DNA of 7,628 nt from an uncultured Oscillochloris sp. (GTDB lineage Bacteria; Chloroflexota; Chloroflexia; Chloroflexales; Chloroflexaceae): the NCBI GenBank assembly GCA_903877945.1, contig CAIRFY010000505.1, positions 1 to 7,628 on the forward strand, in the 5' to 3' direction. Position numbers and translations under genes: made by a program. Below are positions 1-5,873 of this stretch, one piece after another. The notes beneath the pieces are model-generated. The model saw only the letters and a list, made by a program, of their open reading frames with translations, did not search any database and had not been told where the DNA came from. Each line of letters starts with the position of its first letter. Position 1 is the stretch's first letter.

Positions 1-168
1 CGCAAACAACTGCGCAGCATCTTGCGGCGTTAGAACGCCCCAAATCGCCTCTTTCCCCCCCCTTTGAACGCGTGCGGGGGGGCTAGGGGGGGTGATCGGC
101 GGGAGCCTTTCTGCGAAGATATTTACAACTGTAGTACTAAGATCAATACCTTATCAACTTACGAATCT
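1..168. other. Left-edge region without a confident gene
   Basis: No convincing complete gene is visible here. Two plus-strand frames stay open from the window edge and could be the last codons of a gene outside the window: one ends with TAG at 31-33 and one with TAG at 83-85. There is too little sequence to choose between them, and neither end resembles a family I recognise. The rest of the stretch holds the C-rich/G-rich hairpin at 55-82 and low-complexity sequence. The whole gene-free interval runs to 346 and also includes the palindromic element at 169-287. Confidence 0.4.
47..94. repeat. Degenerate C/G-tract hairpin, likely relic of the palindromic repeat family
   Basis: A run of eight C (55-62) faces a run of seven G (76-82) across a 13-nt loop. 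After CTA (83-85) comes a second run of seven G (86-92). The right side, GGGGGCTAGGGGGG followed by TGA, matches the reverse complement of the left arm of the element at 6189-6307, so I read it as a decayed third member of that family. The two seven-G runs give four GGG tracts, which fits a potential G-quadruplex on the plus strand. Confidence 0.45.
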
Positions 169-287
169 ATCGCCGCTCAGCCCTCACCCCCCAGCCCCCT
201 CTCCCTGAACGGGAGAGGGGGAGTATTCCGCACCAGGAAGGGATGTACTCCCCTCTCCCCGTGAGGGAGAGGGGCTGGGGGTGAGGG
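169..287. repeat. 119-bp palindromic intergenic element, copy 1
   Basis: The left arm (about 181-223, CCCTCACCCCCC then AGCCCCCTCTCCC) pairs with the right arm (about 248-287, ending GCTGGGGGTGAGGG), leaving a central loop of about 24 nt. A second copy of the same length lies at 6189-6307. The last 40 bp (248-287) are identical to 6268-6307, and the left boundary sequence ATCGCCGCTCAG is shared. The central 14-mer ATTCCGCACCAGGA (225-238) is present in copy 2 as its reverse complement. The element lies 3' of the response regulator gene and has no coding capacity that looks real. Similar G/C-rich intergenic palindromes are widespread in Chloroflexota and other GC-rich bacteria. It could act as a transcription terminator or be a non-autonomous mobile repeat, but the sequence does not decide. 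Confidence 0.85.
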
Positions 288-346
288 GGCAAGGTCGATG
301 CAGGATCGGCTTATGTGAAAAGTATTGTGTCTAAGGTGGTGGCGTC

Positions 347-1045
347 CTACCCGCCCGATGCCTTAGGCAGCGCGAAGCGATAGCCCACGCCATAGACCGT
401 CTCGATATATTTGGGGTGACGCGGGTCGGGTTCGATCTTGGTGCGCAGGTTACGGATGTGAACATCGATGGTGCGCTCGTAACCCTCGAAGGTATTCCCA
501 GAGATGCGATCCATTAGGTCGAGGCGCGAGAAGACCTGCCCCGGCGCAGCCATGAACGTGCTGAGCAACTCGAACTCTGAGGGCGTCAGATCAACATATT
601 GGTTGCGGACGCGCACGGTACAACTAGTGCGATCAACGATAATATCGGCGGCGCGCAAAAGATCGGGTTCGATTGCCGGACGGTGGGTGCGACGGATCAC
701 CGCACGAACACGGGCAATCAGCTCGCGGACGTTGAAAGGCTTGCTGATATAGTCGTCGGCACCTAGCTCCAGGCCGAGGATCTTGTCCTCATCGTCAACT
801 TTTGCCGTGAGCATGATCACCGGGGCAACACCCTCTTTGCGGTACGCATTCATAAACTCATAGCCGCCCATCTCTGGCATCATCAGGTCAAGGATGATCA
901 GGTCGGGCTTCTCGATGCGCGCCACGTAGAGAGCCTCACGGCCATTGGCAGCCTGAACGACGTGATACATCTCCTGCTCCAGGTAGACGCGGATCATGTC
1001 GCGTAGATTTCGTTCGTCGTCGATGATGAGAATGGTGTGAGTCAT
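347..1045 (-). CDS. OmpR/PhoB-family two-component response regulator
   Basis: A 232-residue transcription factor of normal length for the OmpR class. The receiver domain spans about residues 4-118. It has the acidic pocket D9-D10-E11, the phosphorylation site D53 in LILDLMMPEMGG, the switch threonine T80 in MLTAK, and K102 in SKPF. The winged-helix DNA-binding domain spans about 131-226, with LTPSEFELLSTF, the recognition-helix region IDVHIRNLRTKIEPDP, and the C-terminal wing VYGVGYRF. Phosphorylation by a sensor histidine kinase should promote dimerisation and promoter binding in the cytoplasm. No histidine kinase is visible on either side, so the partner must be outside the window or elsewhere in the genome. 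The ATG at 1043-1045 fits the domain start exactly, although no strong Shine-Dalgarno sequence precedes it. The target genes cannot be told from the sequence; the class is certain. Confidence 0.96.
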   Translation of the reverse strand: MTHTILIIDDERNLRDMIRVYLEQEMYHVVQAANGREALYVARIEKPDLIILDLMMPEMGGYEFMNAYRKEGVAPVIMLTAKVDDEDKILGLELGADDYISKPFNVRELIARVRAVIRRTHRPAIEPDLLRAADIIVDRTSCTVRVRNQYVDLTPSEFELLSTFMAAPGQVFSRLDLMDRISGNTFEGYERTIDVHIRNLRTKIEPDPRHPKYIETVYGVGYRFALPKASGG

Positions 1046-1112
1046 AAGGCAAGGCTTTAGGTGCGAGGGCTTAGATTCGCATGGTAGCAGGAATATTTTC
1101 AGGCATTGTTAA

Positions 1113-1146
1113 GGCGAACCCTCCAGTAGGGCTCCTCATGTTCGCC
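1113..1146. repeat. Intergenic inverted repeat, possible terminator
   Basis: GGCGAAC (1113-1119) is the exact reverse complement of GTTCGCC (1140-1146). A smaller inner stem, CCT/AGG (1120-1122 with 1128-1130), lies inside. The hairpin sits between the 3' end of the membrane protein gene and the start of the response regulator gene, both on the minus strand, so it may end transcription of the upstream unit. There is no run of T after it, so a terminator role is only suggested. A further 5-bp stem (1155-1159 with 1165-1169) lies next to the stop codon of the membrane protein gene. Confidence 0.5.
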
Positions 1147-1172
1147 CAACACGACCGCCGGACGGGCGGGCC

Positions 1173-1832
1173 TCAGGTTCCGGCGGGGGAGTCGAGGGCG
1201 GCGCGCAGGCCAGCGGCGAGGAGCGGCAGACCGGCGATCTGCACGATATGAAACAGGCCGTTGTGGTCAAACGGGACGCCGAAGACGGTTAGTTCGGCAT
1301 TGCTGGCCTGGATGGCGGCGGCGAGGATGGAAAGCAGGACACCGGCGGACATCTGCTGCGCGCCGCTAAGCCGACCGGCCCGAGCGAGGCGGACGTAGAC
1401 CCCGAGGGCAAACAGCATCGCCACGGCCTCGTAGATGATGAAGACCAGGAAGCCGCGCTGGATGCGCTGGCTGATCGTGTAGAAACCGAGGGCGCTGAGG
1501 ATCAGTCCTGGCAGAGCGCGGCGCGCAGCCCGCTCGCCGAACAGGTCGCCGACCGCGCCGGTGGCGAAGAGAGCGACGGTGATGCCCAACACGAGGGTGA
1601 GCGGTCGCCAGAGCAGGGTGCGGCGTTCCTCCGGCATCTCCAGGCCGTGGACAACCGCGCCGAGGGCACCAGAGGCACCCAGCGTGCCAAAGGTGGCGGC
1701 CCAGACACCGGCCTTCCAGGGGTCTCCCTGGCGGTGTTTAAGAAGGTCGTCCGCGTAGCGCAGAGCAACAGCGGCGATCAGGGCGTCGGTGGCGGCGGTG
1801 GTGCGCTCGGTCGGGCTCGCGATGATCTGCAT
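1173..1832 (-). CDS. Seven-helix integral membrane protein of unknown function
   Basis: A 219-residue hydrophobic protein. Likely membrane segments are at about residues 12-28 (weak), 43-63, 74-98, 106-122, 127-148, 159-176 and 192-212, which makes seven. Polar residues within or beside helices stand out: D16, H62 at the end of helix 2, D96 after helix 3, and DHNGLFH (189-195) at the start of the last helix. A histidine pair opening the last of seven helices recalls the CREST membrane hydrolases (alkaline ceramidase, PAQR/hemolysin III), but those usually have H-x3-H and here the spacing is H-x4-H, so this link is speculative. I chose the ATG at 1830-1832 because GGTGAGG lies 8 nt upstream. 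A longer frame starting at 1901 would run through the hairpin at 1856-1908 and is unlikely to be real. It may be the last gene of the run read from 5180. I do not recognise a named family. Confidence 0.75.
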   Translation of the reverse strand: MQIIASPTERTTAATDALIAAVALRYADDLLKHRQGDPWKAGVWAATFGTLGASGALGAVVHGLEMPEERRTLLWRPLTLVLGITVALFATGAVGDLFGERAARRALPGLILSALGFYTISQRIQRGFLVFIIYEAVAMLFALGVYVRLARAGRLSGAQQMSAGVLLSILAAAIQASNAELTVFGVPFDHNGLFHIVQIAGLPLLAAGLRAALDSPAGT

Positions 1833-1855
1833 TGGAATACCCTCACCAAAACCCT

Positions 1856-1908
1856 TATATATGTGGCTGACATTGCCAGCTTTGCTGGTAATGTCAGCCA
1901 CATATATA
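1856..1908. repeat. 53-bp near-perfect hairpin upstream of the membrane protein gene
   Basis: Two 25-nt arms (1856-1880 and 1884-1908) around a TTT loop are complementary except at one position (1875/1889), where a G-U pair remains possible in one RNA strand. The arms carry ATGTGGCTGACATT and its complement, and the outer ends are TATATA. On the minus strand the hairpin ends 23 nt before the start codon of the membrane protein gene, close to its ribosome-binding site. It could therefore affect translation or mRNA stability, or be a small palindromic repeat that inserted there. No T run follows on either strand, so it is not a standard terminator. Confidence 0.85.
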
Positions 1909-1917
1909 ATTATTTCT

Positions 1918-1934
1918 GGGGGCCGCAGGCCCCC
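1918..1934 (-). terminator. Compact GC hairpin directly after the DUF507 gene
   Basis: A 7-bp stem of GGGGGCC and GGCCCCC around a 3-nt loop begins at the base next to the DUF507 stop codon (1935-1937). On the minus strand it is followed by AGAAATAATTATAT, which is A/T-rich but lacks a clear T run. It may terminate or attenuate transcription of the unit read from the right, before the membrane protein gene. Confidence 0.4.
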
Positions 1935-2216
1935 CTACAGCACGATCTTGCGCTCGCCGATCAGGCGCGAGCGCATTTTGCGGTAGAGCTCATCGTAGTT
2001 CAGGCGGCCCATGGTGATCTCGTACTTGTACGCCTGGAGCATCTTGTGGATCTCGGCGTCGAGTCGTTCCTCGATCATCAACTCGTCGGTGATGATCTCG
2101 TTGACCGCCAGGCGCAGGTCGCTGTCGCCGCCCTGGAAGAGCACGCCATCGATCTCGGCGAGCTGATCGACGATAGCGGCGGAGAGCAGGTCGATCTTCT
2201 CAGGAGAGAGCTTCAT
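1935..2216 (-). CDS. DUF507 family protein
   Basis: A 93-residue soluble protein that fits the DUF507 family. The N-terminus MKLSPEKIDLLSAAIVDQL and the C-terminal half, with the MLQAYKYEI segment, GRLNYDELYRKMR and the ending ERKIVL, are typical of it as I know the family. It is acidic in the middle (about residues 46-56, ELMIEERLDAE) and predicted to be mostly helical. Some relatives carry two such units in tandem; this one carries one. The function of the family is not known. I chose the ATG at 2214-2216, which has GTGAGG a few bases upstream and starts at the family's conserved N-terminus. The frame extends to 2303, but that extension only translates repeat sequence. It lies 94 bp after the aldolase/dehydrogenase gene and may share its transcript. 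Confidence 0.88.
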   Translation of the reverse strand: MKLSPEKIDLLSAAIVDQLAEIDGVLFQGGDSDLRLAVNEIITDELMIEERLDAEIHKMLQAYKYEITMGRLNYDELYRKMRSRLIGERKIVL

Positions 2217-2310
2217 CAGAACCTCACGACATTGATGATTGCAGATTGGTGATTGCAGATTGGTGATTGCACAACCCGCCCCTACACTATAACACGTCTG
2301 CAATCCGCAA
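2217..2310. repeat. Intergenic 14-bp tandem repeat
   Basis: GATTGCAGATTGGT occurs twice in a row (2237-2250, 2251-2264), followed by a half unit GATTGCA (2265-2271). The related string CTGCAATCCGCAATCAGAT follows at 2298-2316 in the opposite sense, running into the stop codon of the upstream gene. Between them lies ACCCGCCCCTACA (2273-2285), a string of a type often seen in intergenic repeats. On the minus strand a TATAGT box (2286-2291) could be a -10 element for the DUF507 gene, but no good -35 is spaced to match it. Confidence 0.7.
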
Positions 2311-4281
2311 TCAGATCACCCGCTCGTTGCCGCCATCGACTGGCACCTGGGAGGCGGTGGTTTTGGCGAACAGCGGGCCGCACATCTCGGCTGCCAGTTC
2401 GGCAACATCACGGCTCGTGACTTCAACCCGCAGGACGTTGTTGGTCTTGTACTGCTCGACGGTCAGGCCGTAGTTTTTGGCGCGGGCCTGCAGTACCTCT
2501 TCGGTCCAAAGGCCGGTGTCGAAGACGGCGTTGGGGTGCAGGGAATTCACCCTGATTCGATCCTGGCCCCACTCAAGGGCGACGACCCGTGCGAGCTGGT
2601 TGAGCGCGGCTTTGGATGCGGAGTAAGCCCCGGCCCCTGGCCCTGGGGCGGGCACGTTCTTCGAGCCGATGATCGCGATTCGCCCGCCGCGTGGTGCGCG
2701 CTTGAGCAGGACGTGGGCCTCGCGCATCAGGATCAGGTTCGCATCCAGATTGATGGTCATCGTCCTGCGCCACTCGGCGGTGGGCATGTTCTCGATGCGC
2801 CGGGAAGGCGGGAAGATACCCGCGTTGAGGATGAGCATATCGAGGCCGCCGAAGGCGCGGGCGGTGCGCTCCAGGGCCGCAATGAGTTGCTCCTCGCTGG
2901 TCACGTCGCAGCGCACGCCAAGAAAATCGGGGCGGTCGAAGAGGTGTTCGATAGCCGGGTTGATGTCGAGGCCGACCACCGCTGCGCCACGGGCCAGCAG
3001 CGACTCGACACATGCCTTGCCGATGCCGGAAGCCGCCCCGGTGACTAGGCCGATCTCGCCGGCGAACACGGGCGGACGGCCCTGGCGCGTGAGTTTGGCC
3101 TGTTCTAACTCCCAGTACTCAAAGTCGAAAACCTCAGCGGTGGACTCAGATTGGTAAGACTCCAGGGCGGTCGCCTGCTCAATGATCGTCATGGTATGGC
3201 GATAGATCTCGCCAGAAATGCGCGCCTCCTGAGCGCTGCGGCCCGCCGCGACCATGCCCAGGGATTCGTCAAGCACCACGCGGGGGGCCGGGTCGAGCAT
3301 GGTGAGGGCGAAGCTGGCGCGGGCCTGGTGCGCCTGGAAGTACGCCTCATAATCAGCGCGGAACGCGGCCACATCACGGCCGAGCAGAGGCACGCGCTTG
3401 GTGCGGATGACGTGATCGGGGGTGGCCGGGCCCTGCTGCGAAATCACGGCGAGATCCGGGCGCTGGGCGAAGCGCAGCGCCTGGGCATCCTCGTGGGCGG
3501 CGAGGATCATGGGCGCGCCCGCCGCCGTGGAGATTGCCTGACGCAGATCGGCAAGTTCCTGGCGCAGCGCACGCTGCGGGTCGGGCTGTTCCACCGGTGC
3601 AACGGGGACAGGGTAACTGGCCAGGTATGTCTCGGCCTGGTTCACCAGGTTGATCATCTGGTCATAGGCGGCCTGAGCCGTCTCGCCGAAGCTAAACAGG
3701 CCGTGGCGCAGCAGCACCACGCCGGTCGTGCGCTCAGAAAGCTCGGCTTGAAAAACCGCCGCGCAGTGCTTAGCCACCGGGAAGCCGGGTCGGATGTAGG
3801 GCACGACCACCACAGCATCGCCGTAGATCGCACGAATGCGCTCCGCGCCGCTGGGGGTGTTGGTGATCGCCAGCACCGCGTCGGAGTGCGTATGGAAGAC
3901 ATACTTCGCTGGCAGGAGCGCGTGTAGCATCGCCTCGACCGAAACCGGGGGAGCCGAGGCGTCAACCACACTGCCGCGCAGCTCGTTGAGCCACTGGCTA
4001 TCGGAAAGAGTCTCCAGGGTGGTCAGGCGGCGCAGGTGATCGAGGCGCACCGGCGCAAAATCCTTGGCCGCGACCGTGGCCAGGTCGGAGCCGCTGCCCT
4101 TGACATAGAGCAACGTCTGCGGCTCACCGAAGATCGTGGGCTGTGCGATCTTGACCGACGTATTGCCGCCGCCGTGCAGAACAAGGGCCGGGTCTGCGCC
4201 GAGCAGCCGCGAAGCGTACACGCACTGGCCCAGGTCGCCGGGAAAGTGCGCGGCGTCATCGGGGTTCCATTGGTTGTGCAT
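2311..4281 (-). CDS. Bifunctional class II aldolase / short-chain dehydrogenase
   Basis: A 656-residue cytoplasmic fusion enzyme. Residues about 10-220 form a class II (zinc) aldolase domain of the rhamnulose/fuculose-phosphate type, with HGGGNTSVK (36-44), a candidate catalytic E116, and metal ligands H130 and H132 (HTH) and H193 (LLRHGLFSFGE). A linker of about 190 residues follows. Residues about 408-656 form a short-chain dehydrogenase with the nucleotide loop TGAASGIG (414-421), D439 at the end of the second strand (suggesting NAD over NADP), NAG (486-488), and the catalytic set N511, S540, Y553, K557. Bifunctional enzymes of this layout are known to cleave L-rhamnulose-1-phosphate to dihydroxyacetone phosphate and L-lactaldehyde and then oxidise the aldehyde (RhaEW in Chloroflexus and Bacillus, as I recall). 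No rhamnose kinase, isomerase or transporter is nearby, so the substrate here is open. It lies 98 bp downstream of the LsrF-like gene. The ATG at 4279-4281 has only a weak AGGCG-type ribosome site. Confidence 0.93.
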   Translation of the reverse strand: MHNQWNPDDAAHFPGDLGQCVYASRLLGADPALVLHGGGNTSVKIAQPTIFGEPQTLLYVKGSGSDLATVAAKDFAPVRLDHLRRLTTLETLSDSQWLNELRGSVVDASAPPVSVEAMLHALLPAKYVFHTHSDAVLAITNTPSGAERIRAIYGDAVVVVPYIRPGFPVAKHCAAVFQAELSERTTGVVLLRHGLFSFGETAQAAYDQMINLVNQAETYLASYPVPVAPVEQPDPQRALRQELADLRQAISTAAGAPMILAAHEDAQALRFAQRPDLAVISQQGPATPDHVIRTKRVPLLGRDVAAFRADYEAYFQAHQARASFALTMLDPAPRVVLDESLGMVAAGRSAQEARISGEIYRHTMTIIEQATALESYQSESTAEVFDFEYWELEQAKLTRQGRPPVFAGEIGLVTGAASGIGKACVESLLARGAAVVGLDINPAIEHLFDRPDFLGVRCDVTSEEQLIAALERTARAFGGLDMLILNAGIFPPSRRIENMPTAEWRRTMTINLDANLILMREAHVLLKRAPRGGRIAIIGSKNVPAPGPGAGAYSASKAALNQLARVVALEWGQDRIRVNSLHPNAVFDTGLWTEEVLQARAKNYGLTVEQYKTNNVLRVEVTSRDVAELAAEMCGPLFAKTTASQVPVDGGNERVI

Positions 4282-4304
4282 AGCAAAATTCGCCTATGAT
4301 ATTC

Positions 4305-4355
4305 ACCACAAAGGCATAGAGACACAAAGCCTTTGTGTCTCTATGCCTTTGTGGT
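4305..4355. repeat. 51-bp perfect palindrome between two aldolase genes
   Basis: The arms 4305-4329 and 4331-4355 are exact 25-nt reverse complements around a single base (4330). Each arm contains ACCACAAAGGCATAGAGA and ACACAAAG or its complement. Intergenic strings of this kind (ACCACAAAGGCACAAAG and variants) recur in many environmental bacterial genomes, so this is probably a dispersed palindromic repeat. It occupies half of the gap between the LsrF-like gene and the aldolase/dehydrogenase gene. In the transcript it would form a very stable hairpin about 23 nt before the downstream start codon. There is no T run, so transcript processing or stabilisation is as likely as termination. Confidence 0.9.
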
Positions 4356-4379
4356 AAGCAGAAGATTTGTGTACGCCAG

Positions 4380-5180
4380 CTAGGCTGGTACCGCGTCGTT
4401 CTTGATCGTCTGGTAGAGATCGTTAGCCTGCGCCGGGTTCAGCCCCTCGTGGATGAGCGCCTGGAGGCCACGGGCAGCGGCTACCGGGTGGGCGTCCTGC
4501 CAGACATTCCGGCCAAGGTTGACGCCAATCGCACCGCGCTGGATGCCGTCGTGGACAAACTCATAGACCTCAATGATCGTGTCACACTTGGGGCCACCGG
4601 CGATCACCACCGGCACCGGGCAGTTCTCGGCGACCTTATGAAAATCCTCGCACCAGTAGGTCTTCACGGCCGTTGCGCCGAGTTCGGCGGCGATGCGGCA
4701 GGAGAGGGCCAGGAAGCGGGCATCGCGCTTCTCAAGCTCTTTACCCACAGCGGTGACAGCCATCACCGGAATGCCGTAGGGTTCGCAGGAGTTGATCAGG
4801 TTAGCCAGGTTATTCAGAGTCTGGTGTTCAAAATCAGAGCCAACGAAGACAGAGAGGCCGACGGCGGCGGCGTTCAGGCGGATAACCTCGTCAATCGAGG
4901 TGGTGACACTTTCGTTGGACAGGTCCGCGCCGATAATGCTGGAACCGCCGGAGACGCGCAGGATGATCGGCACCTTGATGTTCGGGTCAATACTGGCGCG
5001 CAGCACACCACGGGTAACGAACAGCGCATCGACATAGGGAAGCAGCGGCGTAACCATCTCGCCGGGCTTCTCAAGGCAGCGGGTCGGCCCGAGGAAATAG
5101 CCGTGATCCATCGCGAGGAAGAAGCAGCGACCATCCGGCTTGGTAATCTGTGACCAGCGGTTCTGTTTGCCCCAGTCCAT
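4380..5180 (-). CDS. lsrF: LsrF-like class I aldolase/thiolase family protein
   Basis: A 266-residue TIM-barrel enzyme of the DeoC/FbaB aldolase group, closest by eye to E. coli LsrF. Shared blocks include the N-terminal MDWGKQNRWS, the LAMDHGYFLGPT segment (about residues 22-33) and SNESVTTSIDEVIRLNAAAV (88-107). Also shared are the Schiff-base lysine K173 in AVKTYWCE, the phosphate-binding AGGPK (194-198) and GVNLGRN (219-225). LsrF transfers an acetyl group from a phosphorylated pentanedione to CoA, giving dihydroxyacetone phosphate and acetyl-CoA during AI-2 breakdown. No other lsr gene is present, so the true substrate may be another phosphorylated sugar; the symbol marks the family only. 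I chose the ATG at 5178-5180, which has AAGGAG 9 nt upstream. An earlier in-frame ATG at 5196-5198 overlaps that ribosome site and lacks one of its own. It is the first gene after a consensus promoter. Confidence 0.9.
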   Translation of the reverse strand: MDWGKQNRWSQITKPDGRCFFLAMDHGYFLGPTRCLEKPGEMVTPLLPYVDALFVTRGVLRASIDPNIKVPIILRVSGGSSIIGADLSNESVTTSIDEVIRLNAAAVGLSVFVGSDFEHQTLNNLANLINSCEPYGIPVMAVTAVGKELEKRDARFLALSCRIAAELGATAVKTYWCEDFHKVAENCPVPVVIAGGPKCDTIIEVYEFVHDGIQRGAIGVNLGRNVWQDAHPVAAARGLQALIHEGLNPAQANDLYQTIKNDAVPA

Positions 5181-5221
5181 AACAACTGGCTCCTTCATAT
5201 TGTCTATATGTCATAAGCTTG

Positions 5222-5243
5222 ATGTGAGGGAAAGCGGTCACAT
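5222..5243. promoter_or_regulatory. Putative operator over the transcription start
   Basis: ATGTGA (5222-5227) and TCACAT (5238-5243) form a perfect 6-bp inverted repeat with a 10-bp spacer. It covers the expected transcription start (about 5235) and touches the -10 box at 5242. A protein bound here would block the promoter, so a repressor site is the natural reading. The regulator is unknown, and the spacing differs from the classic CRP site (6-bp spacer). Confidence 0.5.
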
Positions 5244-5269
5244 TATACGGGCTACGTTCCGGCTGTCAA
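5242..5269 (-). promoter_or_regulatory. Consensus sigma-70 promoter of the aldolase operon
   Basis: On the minus strand TTGACA (5264-5269) and TATAAT (5242-5247) both match the consensus at six of six positions, with a 16-bp spacer. Transcription should start near 5235, giving a leader of about 55 nt before the ATG at 5180. The promoter drives the LsrF-like gene and probably the genes after it. Confidence 0.88.
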
Positions 5270-5318
5270 CTCAGAAACCCTCAGCTTTGCCAGTGCGCGG
5301 TCGGCAATGAAGGCCGCA

Positions 5319-5873
5319 TCAGAGCGCCGCGTTGATCTCGTCCAGGTCAAACAGCTCCGGGTCAAACTCGCCGCCCACCCATTCAATCATATCGTCGTGT
5401 TCAGGATGCTCCGGGTCAGTGACGGTCGCCAGGAAATCCGCGTAGCCCCAGATCCCGCCGCAGTCCTCGGGCGGGCAGGCCCGCTTGCCCGCCGTGCAGC
5501 GCGGATAGGTCACGCCTAGCTCCGGCTCGCGCACCTGTTCCAGCAGCACCACATGCGTCCAGCAATCGCCGAAATCGTACTCGTAGCTCAGCTTCTGTTT
5601 CGGCACAACAAGCAGCTTGTTCAGCTTGACCCGCTGTTCGTCAAGGATATCCTGCTCATCGTCCGCGTCGGGCACGCCGTACACGGTCTGACCAACCGTG
5701 AACATGTGCAGATGCGAGTCCGTCCAGCCCATCACGGCCTGGATGATCGCGTGGAGTCTGGACAGGGTGATATTATCCGGCACCTCAACCCGCCGCCAAA
5801 TCGGCGGCTTACTATCCTTGAGCGTGATCTTCAACTGGTAGACGCGGCTCGGGGCGGCGGCTTTACGCGGCAT
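5319..5873 (-). CDS. Plasmid pRiA4b ORF-3-like protein
   Basis: A 184-residue protein covering the whole pRiA4b ORF-3-like domain from about residue 10 to 178. Typical landmarks are YQLKITL then PPIWRRVEVP (23-32), LHAIIQAVMGW then H54 and H56 (SHLHMF), YEYDFGDCWTH (97-107), the cysteine-rich block with C126, C133 and C138 (ACPPEDCGG, then GY), and WVGGEFDPELFD (165-176). The cysteines and histidines could bind metal, but that is inference. The family occurs on plasmids, near transposases and in chromosomes; its biochemical role is unknown. The ATG at 5871-5873 has an ideal AAGGAGG site (5879-5885) 5 nt upstream, inside the ywbE gene, and the two genes overlap by 11 bp, so translation is probably coupled. 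It ends 49 bp before the -35 box of the aldolase promoter, with no clear terminator between. Confidence 0.93.
   Translation of the reverse strand: MPRKAAAPSRVYQLKITLKDSKPPIWRRVEVPDNITLSRLHAIIQAVMGWTDSHLHMFTVGQTVYGVPDADDEQDILDEQRVKLNKLLVVPKQKLSYEYDFGDCWTHVVLLEQVREPELGVTYPRCTAGKRACPPEDCGGIWGYADFLATVTDPEHPEHDDMIEWVGGEFDPELFDLDEINAAL

Noticed and set aside
64..264. Plus-strand open frame of 66 codons
   Set aside because: It translates the G-tract relic and half of the palindromic element; no ribosome site and no sensible protein composition.
169..287. CRISPR or phage attachment site
   Set aside because: There are only two distant copies, each a self-palindrome, with no spacer array, cas gene or integrase.
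1833..1901. N-terminal extension of the membrane protein gene
   Set aside because: It would encode one arm of the 53-bp hairpin; the internal ATG at 1830-1832 has a good ribosome site.
1647..2252. Plus-strand open frame of 201 codons
   Set aside because: It runs antisense to the membrane protein and DUF507 genes and through the hairpins between them; a shadow of high GC content.
2217..2303. N-terminal extension of the DUF507 gene
   Set aside because: It only translates tandem-repeat sequence, and the DUF507 family starts at the internal methionine.
2536..3927. Long plus-strand frames opposite the aldolase/dehydrogenase gene
   Set aside because: Antisense shadows of a gene whose catalytic motifs are all intact; no recognisable domain.
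5222..5243. Classical CRP/FNR binding site
   Set aside because: The half-sites resemble TGTGA/TCACA, but the spacer is 10 bp rather than 6, so I report it only as an operator-like dyad.
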